DNA of 64,000 nucleotides from Ichthyophis bannanicus (Eukaryota; Chordata; Amphibia; Gymnophiona; Ichthyophiidae): assembly GCA_033557465.1 (NCBI GenBank), contig CM066032.1, positions 54,720,955 to 54,784,954 on the forward strand, written 5' to 3'. Positions 18,401 through 26,368 of the stretch are shown here, in pieces; the stretch's first letter is position 1, and every line of letters starts with the position of its first letter. The translations under genes were made by a program, and so were the position numbers. A model generated the notes under the pieces. It was given only the letters and a program-made list of their open reading frames with translations. It did no database searches and was not told the DNA's origin.

Positions 18401-20829
18401 AAGAGCTGCAGGAGGCTGGCATGCGGGAGGAATTATTTAAAGTGTTTTGCCAATTTCTTACGGAGTTTGATAAAAATTATGATAAACTTGAAAAGATGGA
18501 TATTTTCACCAGTACAGATAAAAATCTTCTAGCCACTAATTTTGGGTGTTACAAGGATAAAATGGATTATCAAACAGCTCTGAATGCATTAAAGGAGACC
18601 TGGGCCTTGTGGCTAACACTCCATGAGAAAGACATTGATAACCATTCAAATTTAGATGAACTAAAGAAAAATCTCTGCAAAGTTCTCATGACAAAGAAGG
18701 ACGAGCTCCTGACAGGGAAATCCAATAACTTCTATGACTTTATTAAGTTGGCAATGGACCGTATGTACTTACACACTGGAGACAAAGGCAAAGATTATGG
18801 AGCATTAAGGTACTGGGAGAAAGCAGAGAGCACCGATCCAGTGTATCGTGCCATCTCACTCTACAATCGTGCATATATTACAGTTAACCTGCGAAAGACA
18901 GGATACATACAGAAAGCTATTGATTTATTGAATGACACCCAGAAAACCCTAAATATCTTCATTTCTGAACAGACCAACACAACAGTAGCTTGTCAGATCT
19001 CCAGCATTGCACAATTTAAACCACACAGTAAAAAGGAACCCAACTTCTCAAAGCAAATGCAAACTCGAATGAGCCTGTTCAAGACCTTGATTGATTATAT
19101 GAAGAAAACTGTCGGAAAATTATCAGAATTTCAGGAGGCAGGAAATGAGGTAATCACTAAAGATATGGCTGTTTTCTCACTGTCTGATCGCCATGACTAC
19201 ATAACAACAGAGGAACTCACCACACTGTATGAGATGGGCCTGTCCTTTGTCTTTGAGGTAGAGAAGAAGCCGCAGTTCTGCATTGATGCTCTTGTCTGTG
19301 CTATCCTTGGGGCACTGCAAATTCTAGCTGGTGTCCTAGTGTGTGCCTTTTCTTTTGGGACAGCCACTCAGTTAGGCATGGCAGTGATAATGGAAGGTGT
19401 TGCTGACTTGATCAATGGGGTAGTTGGTATGGCAACAGGATCCTTTGATTGGGCAGAATGGGCCTGTGCTAAATCCCTCAGCATTGGATTGTCTATAGCG
19501 ACTGCAGGCTTTAGTACGGTTGCAAGCATTAGTAAGACCGTATACCAGACAACAAGAAGTCTTCTGACAGGAGCCAAAACCTTTGCATCTCTGGCAGATG
19601 ATGTCATTAAACAGGGAAAGGTCATCTTCACATCCGTCAAAGGTAGTGTCCAATCAGCCATCTCTTCAACTACCAAAGAGTCCCTGTCCCGATCCCTCAA
19701 GGCACTCACAGCGAGCACTACTGTAAAGACAAACCTCATACAGGCTGCTAAGTTTGCAGGTCAGGAAACGGTCAAACTGGCAGCAACAACAGCCTTAGCA
19801 TTTGCAGTGGACGAGGGGCTACAAGTCGCATTCAAGTATATATTTTCAAGTAGACTGAATGCAATAATAGAAAATGCAGTCAAAGCAAATGCCACAATAA
19901 AGACATCCATAACGAAGTTTATCATCATCCATTCAGTGCCCGAAAATGTCTTGTCAAATATCAAACTGAAAGGATTTACAATTGTGTCTACTAACAAAGA
20001 AAACATGAAGAGCCTAATTGAAGAGGTCTGCAGATCAGCTGTTGCTGAAGTCACAAATGATTTTGAAAACTTCAGTCAGTTAATGTCTACACTGGAACCT
20101 GTTGCAGAAGCAGCACTGTCAGTAATGAAGGAAGCAAACCTTAGTGGAACAAAACTAAAACGTATTGAGTTTGCTAGACAACTTGTTAGCAATTTAGATA
20201 ACTTAATGCAGATTGTGAATGCCATACCTACTAAAGACATCATTGACAACAGAGTGGTGCCTTTCTTTGTTAAACAAATTGATGCATTTCCCAATGCAGG
20301 TGCCTATAAGGAGGATGAGCGCTGCAAGCTTGAAGAAGTAGTAAAGATACACAAGGAATTGCTCCAAGCAATCAGTGATGAATTCTCAAAGGAATTCTCA
20401 GCAGTACTAGCAAGTCGTTTGACAGCACAAGTTGGTATACTAGTCAACAGAGAGCTGGGAGAGTATGTCACGAACAAAGTAGGCGCAATTATGGGAAGCA
20501 ACAAAACAGCACAATTCTTTGCTGATCAAACACACAAGCAAGAAATGAAAAAGTTAAAACCTGGGGAAGGAAAGCAGACGCTAACAGAAGCCGAACAGAA
20601 GGACTTTAATGAATACGTGAAGAAGCTACAAGATGAGAAGCGTCCAGCAACAGAACTGGATCTGAATATTCTCACCAAGAGTGATGTGCTGAAGGGGAAG
20701 ACAATCAGGATCCATGTGGTCGATGAAAATGGAAAAAAACTCTCCACTGAAACATATCCCGGAAAAGACAGCTCTGCGGGGACCATCACACTGCAGCTTA
20801 CTAAAGTGAAAGAGCAAACAGGAAGGTAA
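15451..20829 (+). CDS. SecA-like DEAD motor ATPase, eukaryotic multidomain form
   Basis: The 1,792-residue frame is one exon. Residues 1-280 are helical and unrecognised. A SecA-type nucleotide-binding fold follows: aromatic/Pro plus Gln region (Y288, P290, Q294), Walker A ATGEGKS (317-323), TSNPVLARRD (344-353), IIYGTVSNF (397-405), Walker B DEVD (431-434), SGTLG (771-775), NLGGRGTD (895-902) and QIFGRTARKG (931-940). Each has a direct counterpart in bacterial SecA, an ATP-driven preprotein translocase motor. The DEVD to SGT gap is 336 residues, much longer than in SecA, and the Cys-rich SecA tail is absent. Residues about 1111-1175 look TPR-like. Residues 1276-1330 form a Gly/Ala-rich hydrophobic hairpin, long enough for two membrane segments. 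Helical and Lys/Glu-rich sequence leads to a short beta-like end (1752-1792). The motor is predicted to hydrolyse ATP; substrate and location are unknown. The frame is open upstream to an acceptor at 15384, and the stop overlaps a splice donor, so the full protein is probably longer. Very confident of the SecA family, unsure of function. Confidence 0.9.
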   Translation: MASCDIRKRMQTLQRQFLMQYFREKNLPVWSLRSLDKALSCQRFSLTETLSFLQAVIQVTVRQEALDIKKTLSYIKTLDDKSRCIILILDVLYRANKTLAWKLSRAIFSELSSTSQEYLCQILFNGIWNIMQAVLFSLQALEAARSQENVDCILQKVLTYQLHDIIAKHLLTLDKPLDFVQAYIKKEKDKIAPMILNEMKTNKFPTNIMSVLEPVLLKMGRRLPEYWSNIKQINLTNDLKNEGINIVKSLDFKNPDEEKLVKVLTGLSIAVQDVTTIVTNAGETLEGYFPRLTQLAALLILLFSKTEESNGCLLEIATGEGKSTVVAMLALIHALRGKKVDIITSNPVLARRDKEDWNGLYKMFGLTCSVIPPPGLEECTSSPQREKAIKEAYKADIIYGTVSNFTADILRQEFEKMSTRGDRPFDIAIVDEVDYMTLDSGVQVTYLSHATTGMRHLEQVLAAIWAKVCMCQKIENAQTGEHIWITGAQYFHKAAATAVMGPETSANFSPQDILMPGLQLGFFTEKDIEKLASKVNEPTSKDSKGDDSKIKDIMNKLEPSQQRDLLTVFQNVLGNTVLFECYKVENGRAVSCDANSTVKHDNKIRMLLLEHGLACTMISEEDLIKATVDQIKSQLKFSRDYKPPEKEEKTDKNFLVLPGYLEEYTNNRLKVFVDNALKATLMMQDREYMIESAVDRGKDKTETREYDAIIPVDFRATGILEKNKRWGDGLQQCLEMKHQLAITPLTNVTNFMSNFHFFQRYTKGTGLFGVSGTLGDEAEIEFLKKHFKTSCFTIPTHRYTNRVQLPPIQVEGKRDVWIRAVCDCVKDRTREKQWVKGQAVLIVCEDVRTADELQKKLLEYKAVPSPDKITLYTRSDKHNVEGKTFNPGDVIIATNLGGRGTDFKVHKDVNESGGLCVILTHFPKNRRTEKQIFGRTARKGNPGMVQMVLNYEDLELSYQGQPVEIMRQLRADYEKKCIADMEKEELQEAGMREELFKVFCQFLTEFDKNYDKLEKMDIFTSTDKNLLATNFGCYKDKMDYQTALNALKETWALWLTLHEKDIDNHSNLDELKKNLCKVLMTKKDELLTGKSNNFYDFIKLAMDRMYLHTGDKGKDYGALRYWEKAESTDPVYRAISLYNRAYITVNLRKTGYIQKAIDLLNDTQKTLNIFISEQTNTTVACQISSIAQFKPHSKKEPNFSKQMQTRMSLFKTLIDYMKKTVGKLSEFQEAGNEVITKDMAVFSLSDRHDYITTEELTTLYEMGLSFVFEVEKKPQFCIDALVCAILGALQILAGVLVCAFSFGTATQLGMAVIMEGVADLINGVVGMATGSFDWAEWACAKSLSIGLSIATAGFSTVASISKTVYQTTRSLLTGAKTFASLADDVIKQGKVIFTSVKGSVQSAISSTTKESLSRSLKALTASTTVKTNLIQAAKFAGQETVKLAATTALAFAVDEGLQVAFKYIFSSRLNAIIENAVKANATIKTSITKFIIIHSVPENVLSNIKLKGFTIVSTNKENMKSLIEEVCRSAVAEVTNDFENFSQLMSTLEPVAEAALSVMKEANLSGTKLKRIEFARQLVSNLDNLMQIVNAIPTKDIIDNRVVPFFVKQIDAFPNAGAYKEDERCKLEEVVKIHKELLQAISDEFSKEFSAVLASRLTAQVGILVNRELGEYVTNKVGAIMGSNKTAQFFADQTHKQEMKKLKPGEGKQTLTEAEQKDFNEYVKKLQDEKRPATELDLNILTKSDVLKGKTIRIHVVDENGKKLSTETYPGKDSSAGTITLQLTKVKEQTGR

Positions 20830-21012
20830 GACCCAGAGACAGGTCAGTAGGGACCATCACATTGCAGCTCACCAGAATGAGAGAGAGAGCAAATAGGAAG
20901 AGACAGCTCAGTGGGGACCATCACAATGCAGCTTACCAAAGACAGAGAGCAAACAGGAAGGTGAGACCCAGAGACAGCTCAACAGGGACCATCATTTGGC
21001 AGTTCAGCAAAG
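20766..21012 (+). repeat. tandem repeat of the exon end plus splice donor (~3.6 copies, ~68 bp)
   Basis: The last 60 bp of the SecA-like exon and its donor are repeated: units begin near 20766, 20835, 20901 and 20970, each with GGGACCATCAC and most with GAGAGCAAACAGGAAG or a close variant. Unit 3 also ends in a donor-like AAG|GTGAGA (GT at 20960-20961). The units are not in the same frame as the gene. Confidence 0.8.
20822..20831 (+). promoter_or_regulatory. consensus splice donor overlapping the apparent stop codon
   Basis: The sequence GGAAG|GTAAGA places GT at 20826-20827, a near-perfect U1 site. The stop TAA is at 20827-20829, inside the donor. If used, the exon ends at 20825 after two bases of a codon and the protein continues in an exon further right. 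I saw no AATAAA or ATTAAA from here to 21935, which fits a spliced transcript better than a terminal exon. Confidence 0.6.
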
Positions 21013-21399
21013 TCTGTCTCTGAACAAGGCCAAAGAAAGATCAGCCCGTATCGCATAATGGGATCTACTGTATATACCCACTACTCCACATGGATATCTG
21101 CAGATATCCATGTGATGAAAGGTGCAGACACCATCACCCAATGAAGACCAGATAGTCCAGAGAGGTTGTGGCCCCATCCACTGTACTACCACCCTGACCC
21201 AACCACACCCCCACACCTCTCACAGCCACACACAAAGCAGCAAAATGCATGGACACCCATCACAACCCACCATGGCCCAGACCCCACCATACCTGCACCC
21301 CCCCCCCCCACCTCTCCCACAACACAGAATGTAGCTCCCCTCCCAATGGAAGAAATTGGCACATCCAAACCCAGGGTTACATGACCCTTCCACGGCCTT

Positions 21400-21935
21400 T
21401 GCCCCTTATCTATCCCCTGACTCTCCCCCTCTCAGAGGGTACATGCACCTGGGCCTGTGTCACCACAGTCACAGGGGTGGATGGTGGTGTGTCACTGGAG
21501 TGAGAGGATTCATCACTGTGGTAACTGGTCTCCCCCATCCCCTCATGGAAAGAGAGGAATGTCATCCCAGGCCCCATGCCTGGAGGAAAAGGCCCAAGAA
21601 CACATGAGACCTGTGCAGTGGTAGTGCCCCTGGCTGGACATCCCCTTGTAGAGGCACAGGTTGTGACACCAGTGGAGTTGGGGCCAGATGTCGCAGCAGC
21701 ACTTGCAGCAGAGGTGCTTGCTGTTGTGGTGGCACTGCTCCCAAAGACAGGGCCTGTCCCCATAGACTGCACATCACAACTGACTTGTGCTGAATCATGG
21801 AGTGGTCATCTTGGTACCCTACACAGCGCCTGCAGGACCTCCACACTGGATGTTTTCAGCCAGTCTACGGAGGTGTTCAGCGGCTCTGTAGCCACAACCT
21901 GCCTCTCCTGCAGCACCATGCTTTGCTGGAGCAAC
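21400..21935 (-). pseudogene. possible Harbinger-type Myb-like protein C-terminal remnant
   Basis: The minus strand has a low-complexity Ser/Thr/Ala/Gly/Pro frame of 120 codons (21410-21772). Upstream of it, at 21800-21930, a helical Gln/Leu stretch (QQSMVLQERQVV) is followed by LNTSVDWLKTSSVEVLQAL. Such a layout resembles the C-terminal region of Myb-like accessory proteins of Harbinger transposons. Bases 21060-21400 are C-rich and without a recognised feature. The call is weak and based on composition. Confidence 0.3.
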
Positions 21936-22133
21936 TCATAAGAACATAAGAACATAAGATATGCCATACTGGGTCAGACCAAGGTCCATCGAGCCCAGTA
22001 TCCTGTTTCCAACAGTGGCCAATCTAGGTCATACGTACCTAGCAGTATCCCCAAGAGACACAGGTTCCACAATGCTTGTACTGGGTCAAGTATTGATATC
22101 CTGGGTCCCTTCTTAATAATGGTTTATGGACCT
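21936..22133 (-). mobile_element. CR1 copy A, 3' UTR and tail
   Basis: Starts with the tail ATAAGAACATAAGAACATAA and runs to TTTATGGACCT at 22133, where a gypsy element is inserted. The continuation of the same CR1 is at 27209 (ACCTTTCCTCCAGG). The uninterrupted junction is visible at 29150-29170. Confidence 0.85.
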
Positions 22134-23655
22134 TGTCAGACGGCTGCCTGGGTGATAATCTTCACAGTCTTGGCAAGTGCATATCTCTATATGATTTGCA
22201 AGGGATTGTGGGCAATGTAGTTCATTCACACCAGACACAGCTGCTGACAATAATTTAGTTGTGCTCTTGGGTAAAGCCAATAAGATATTTATTTATGGGG
22301 TTATTTCTCCCAACACAGATATGCTTGGTAGCACATAAATCAGGTTACATGCTTTCAGTGTTAATTTGGAAAAACAAAGTCAAAATCAGGAAAACAAGAA
22401 ATGAAAAGCCACAAAGCAAGAAACAAACTGTTCTTTTCAGGTTAACTTCTGATTACTTCCCACATAGATTCAGAAGTGATTCTCTCCTAGCTCACAAGCA
22501 ATTAGGTAAGGCTTAATTGCTAGCAGTCACCAGCTGAAACCCCTTAGCTAGCTTGCTTTCTACTGTGTGGGTCAAATCCTGCTTCAGGAGCTTTTCTGAG
22601 TAGATTAAAGAACAAGTTTATATTTCTTTGTGATGGTTGCTGTACTTTGTAACAGAAAGTTACCAACGGAGTTTAGATAGAGAGCAGTCCATATAAATAG
22701 GATCTTCATCTGCTATTATTCCCCCTTGTTCAACAAGCATGGGTTCAATATCATGGATTGGCACAGATGAATCTCTCAATGGAGCACTTTCAGGAGAATA
22801 CTTGTTTCCCTGCTGTCTTTCAAGGTTATAGCTAGGGCATAGATCAGTGTTCATACCTGAGCTTCCATTGCTGTTAGAGTTCCTCTCTATATAGCCTGGC
22901 CAGTATGTAGTCCAGTTCTTATGTCCAGCCTTCCAATCCAGATCCCTGGACACTGGACCTCTCTTCACATACCTTCTGGCATAGGTCTTAGGGTCCCTTC
23001 CACGTGCAGCCATCTCCCTCACAGGTAGCGTCTGGAGATTCCTAGCTCTGCAGCACCATTCCTCTGGCTTTCCCCAGTCCAATGGTGTATGCTGGCCCAT
23101 GGGATACCTCCCAGTATACGTACTGCTTTGGACTCTTCTAGACCTCTCAAAGGCTTTTCTCCTCTTTCTTCCAGAAGGTTTCTTTTTCTCTCTGTCCGTC
23201 CGGTTTGGCTTCTGCCTCTGATGATCCTTCAGATGAAACTGATGATCCTTCTCTGGATATCCAAGGTGATCATGAAGATGGTCATCTGTAGAATAAACTC
23301 TACTCTTATTCTGCCTTGATGAGTGCTCCACCTTAGCACAGCGCAGCTGTGCTGAATCAGGCCTTGCCCTTTGAGATGAGTGTTCCATCCTAGCACAGCA
23401 CAGCTGTGCTGAATCAAGCCCTGCCCTTTGCAATGAGTGCTTGGGGATTACCTCATAGCCCTTTTGATTGAACACACGTTTTCTCACTTCAGCTCCTCTC
23501 ATGGCTGTTGGAAACCTGGTGCATTCTGGGACTGGTAGTCTTTTATGGCAAAATTCTGTTTTCTCATTTCTACCAGCACTGACAGGTTGCTTGTTCAGAG
23601 ACACTTCACCTTTTCTATAGCCCCTTCCTGAGCTATGATAAGCTTCCTTATCACA
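22134..23655 (-). repeat. 3' LTR of the gypsy element (1,522 bp)
   Basis: On the minus strand it runs from TGTGATAAGG to CCGTCTGACA. It is unusually long, and a minus-strand frame entering from the integrase stays open through most of it, ending at 22660. The same LTR is present as 26369-27208 (internal deletion corresponding to about 22370-23060) and as the solo LTR 29313-30446. Confidence 0.85.
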
Positions 23656-23666
23656 TACCCCCCTGC
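23656..23666 (-). other. polypurine tract of the gypsy element
   Basis: On the minus strand GCAGGGGGGTA immediately precedes the 3' LTR start TGTGATAAGG. This is the expected primer for plus-strand DNA synthesis and fixes the LTR boundary. Confidence 0.75.
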
Positions 23667-24131
23667 TTAAGTTATTACGAACTGGTTTAACTGGTGAAAC
23701 CTCTTTCCTACAGTCCGTAATACCTACGAGAGTGTTATCATTTTGAAGCTCACTTACTTCCTGACTGGCTTCAGGGACATTATTATTTACAGGCCTCTCC
23801 TTCCAAGACTTAAGTACATTAATATGGTAGGTCTGCCTACGCCCTCTTGCATTTTCTACCACATAAGATACTGGGCTCACTTGTTTAACAACCTTCCATG
23901 GCCCTTTCCACTGTACTTCAAATTTTGGAGCTGTACCTGCTACTTGAACCAAAACCTTTTCACCAATGCTTAATTGGCGGCTTTTGGCCTTCCTATCATA
24001 CCACCCTTTCGGGCGCACTTGACTGTCCTTGGCATGGGAATCAATGGCACCACCGGTGGGTGAGCCGCTGTAACTCGCTGACACGCTGGACACGCAGCAC
24101 AAAACTGGGCAGTTTCTTTGAAAATACCTGG
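23667..24131 (-). pseudogene. gypsy integrase remnant: zinc finger tail and C-terminal GPY/F-like module, core deleted
   Basis: The gag-protease frame ends at TGA 24132-24134 just after an integrase HHCC His pair (HDHPVGGHKG). Past the stop, FCAACPACQ supplies the CxxC of the finger. Within about 40 bases the sequence jumps, in a shifted frame, to KGWYDRKAKSR and then VQWKGPWKVV and TYHINVLKSW, the usual end of gypsy integrases (GPY/F module). The DDE core that should lie between is absent, so an internal deletion of several hundred bases is inferred. Confidence 0.7.
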
Positions 24132-26036
24132 TCAGTAAAAATGCTTAAGTATTTGATCCAGTGTTCCTTGCATCCCTTTATGACCTCCCACTGGATGATC
24201 ATGTGCTAGCCTAAGTACTAGCCCTTTGAAAGTTGTGGGTACCACCAATTGTTTACGTATGGTCCCATTTCTGGGGTCCTGACTCTCTCTATATAATATT
24301 TCATTATCTAGTCTGAATCTGGGCAATTCCTCCCTGACCTCCTGAGCATACTTAAAAGCTCGGGTGAGAGCTTGATCAGCTCGCTGCTCTTGTGGAAAGT
24401 TAGGAAACTTTGCCACTAACTCAGCTGGCACCCAGGGTAAACTTTGACCAGCTAACATCTCAGCCCTACCCTGTGCTCTGCAAAGTCTCTCACGCCGCTT
24501 TTGTGCTTTCAACTTTCTTACTTTACCAGATGATGGGGTTATTAAATCATCATGAGAGGGTAAGTCTCCTAATAACTCTGCCTGCTCCCCCTCCTCCTTC
24601 TGCTGGCTCTCTATCTTAGCCTGTGAGCGGGTGGATACAAGGCCCCTCTTATTACCCATAGTTTGGCCTTCTGGAAGCTGAACCATCTTTTTAGCTAGGG
24701 ACTGAGGACTTCCAAAGAAAGGCCCGGGAGCTATTTCCATTATTAAACCTTCTCCCTCCTTCTTTCCTAGCCCTTCCACTAGACCCTGCTTAAATCTTGG
24801 CCAGTCCTTTCCTAGAACCAAATCAAAGGGTAGCCTAGGCACCACTGCTACCAGGACTTCCTCTTGTTCCCCCAGGCACTTAACCTTTAGCCTATAGGTG
24901 GGATGTGATGTTGCAGCACCATGAATGCATCCGATGTGAACTTGGCTTTCAGGGGTTCTAGGCACAAATCCTTCTTGGGCCTCTATCCTCTTCCAAAGCC
25001 TTTTTGACATCATACTCTGGTCTGCCCCAGAGTCTAACAGAGCATTTGTGGTAATTCCTTGCACATCAACCATCAAAAGAAATCCTTCTTTGGGCTGTTT
25101 TAAATCCACACCCACTAAGCTAGTGTGTGTCTGGCATCTCTTTTCTAAATGTCCCCATTTTCCACACTTGAAACATTTCTTTCTATTCCACTGTGTCATT
25201 GGGTTTGATACAGTACATTCATTTTCAGAAACATTTTTAATTATTCTCTTTTCTGATACAACACATCTAGCCTCAGCACCAATCTTCAGAGGGCCACCCA
25301 TTCTATGGCAAGCCTGCGTGGCTTCCAAGAATCTCTCTGCTAGCATGGTTGCCTCTCCAAGATTTTGGCAATTTTGCTGTATAAGGAAAGTGTGCAAATC
25401 TTTAGGCACCCCAGACATAAATTGTTCAAGTATTATAATATCTAATAACATTTCTACCGTCTTTTGCTCAGGCTCCAACCATTTTACAGCTAAACCTCTG
25501 ATTCTCTGACTCAGAGCCCTGGGTGTTTCACCCACTCTCAATGTAGTAGCTCTAAACATTCGCCTATACTCTGAAATAGACAACCCTAGGCGATCTCTAA
25601 TAGCAGCCTTTACATCCTTATAATTCAAAGCCTGGGCTGCTGGCATTGCTCTATAAGCTGCAAGCGCCTCTCCAGTTAATGAGGCTGCCAGCCTTACTGC
25701 CCACTGGGTCTCTGGCCATGCTAATGCCTGTGCCACTCTTTCAAAAGACTCTAGAAAATCATCAACATTATCATCTGGAGTTAGCTTCCCAAAACTAAAT
25801 GCCCCAATCCCTTGATTGAGTCCCACACTGTCCACATGTGGTGTACCAGTATTTATTGCTGGTCTTGCATCTGTTCCACTTTGGTTCTGCAGCTGAACTA
25901 GGGCTTGCACCAGATCAAGCACTGGCTTCTGCTGTTCCATTAAGGCTTTCATAGCAGTGTCCTGAGCCTGCTGTGCTAGCTCCTGTTGCCTGCTAAACTG
26001 GGCTGCCATCCAGCTAGCCATCTCCCTCGGATCCAT
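24132..26036 (-). CDS. gypsy Gag-protease polyprotein with SCAN-like capsid region
   Basis: The frame starts at ATG 26034-26036 (MDPREMASWMAAQ), the first Met after the leader, and stays open for 634 codons. Residues about 80-240 form a capsid-like block (LTPDDNVDDFLESFERVAQA, then LSISEYRRMFRATT and WLEPEQKTVEMLLDIIILEQ) with the pattern of the SCAN domain. Vertebrate SCAN domains are known to descend from Gmr1-like gypsy gag. A CCHC zinc knuckle (CFKCGKWGHLEKRC) and an aspartic protease with active site LLDSGAD follow. About 200 residues later comes an integrase HHCC start, with no RT in between. Gmr1-type elements place integrase before RT, so this may be their natural order; otherwise RT has been deleted. 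The open frame and the LTR pair suggest fairly recent insertion. Mobile-element gene, not a host SCAN protein. Confidence 0.82.
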   Translation of the reverse strand: MDPREMASWMAAQFSRQQELAQQAQDTAMKALMEQQKPVLDLVQALVQLQNQSGTDARPAINTGTPHVDSVGLNQGIGAFSFGKLTPDDNVDDFLESFERVAQALAWPETQWAVRLAASLTGEALAAYRAMPAAQALNYKDVKAAIRDRLGLSISEYRRMFRATTLRVGETPRALSQRIRGLAVKWLEPEQKTVEMLLDIIILEQFMSGVPKDLHTFLIQQNCQNLGEATMLAERFLEATQACHRMGGPLKIGAEARCVVSEKRIIKNVSENECTVSNPMTQWNRKKCFKCGKWGHLEKRCQTHTSLVGVDLKQPKEGFLLMVDVQGITTNALLDSGADQSMMSKRLWKRIEAQEGFVPRTPESQVHIGCIHGAATSHPTYRLKVKCLGEQEEVLVAVVPRLPFDLVLGKDWPRFKQGLVEGLGKKEGEGLIMEIAPGPFFGSPQSLAKKMVQLPEGQTMGNKRGLVSTRSQAKIESQQKEEGEQAELLGDLPSHDDLITPSSGKVRKLKAQKRRERLCRAQGRAEMLAGQSLPWVPAELVAKFPNFPQEQRADQALTRAFKYAQEVREELPRFRLDNEILYRESQDPRNGTIRKQLVVPTTFKGLVLRLAHDHPVGGHKGMQGTLDQILKHFY

Positions 26037-26368
26037 CTTGATCCCTGCAAGAAACAAAAAAAAAAAACCAAAGTGCACCACCTTCCAAACAGGTGTGGTT
26101 TTTTTCTACTTTTTTTTTTTTCAATTACCCCTGTGCTTACTCCCATCCACCACTAGACATGCCCAGGTACTTATTACCTTGTGCTAGTGATGAATCCAGC
26201 TCTGCACAGGGTCTTTTCTTCCTGGGACAGCTTCCTGGAACAACCACTTCTCCTCCAAAGTGCAGTTGAGGGAAAATCTTTTTTTCCAGCTTTAAACTTG
26301 AACTTTAGTTGTAATCCTCAGCAAGTAAATCCCCTTTGTGCAAAAGCAATCCGAAAAACTACGCCATT
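26037..26368 (-). other. gypsy leader and primer-binding region
   Basis: Non-coding leader between the 5' LTR and gag. Directly inside the LTR the minus strand reads AATGGCGTAGTTTTTCGG; TGGCG is compatible with pairing to a tRNA CCA end, but I could not name the tRNA. A T-rich tract at 26098-26121 lies just upstream of gag. Confidence 0.55.

Noticed and set aside
15451..20829. Bacterial contamination as the source of the SecA-like frame
   Set aside because: The frame is preceded by a eukaryotic splice acceptor and followed by a splice donor, lies between vertebrate transposons in one contig, and has a non-bacterial C-terminal half and no bacterial neighbours.
21410..21772. 120-codon Ser/Thr-rich minus-strand frame as a host protein
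   Set aside because: Low-complexity composition, no start context or domain, and a neighbouring frame on the plus strand equally long.
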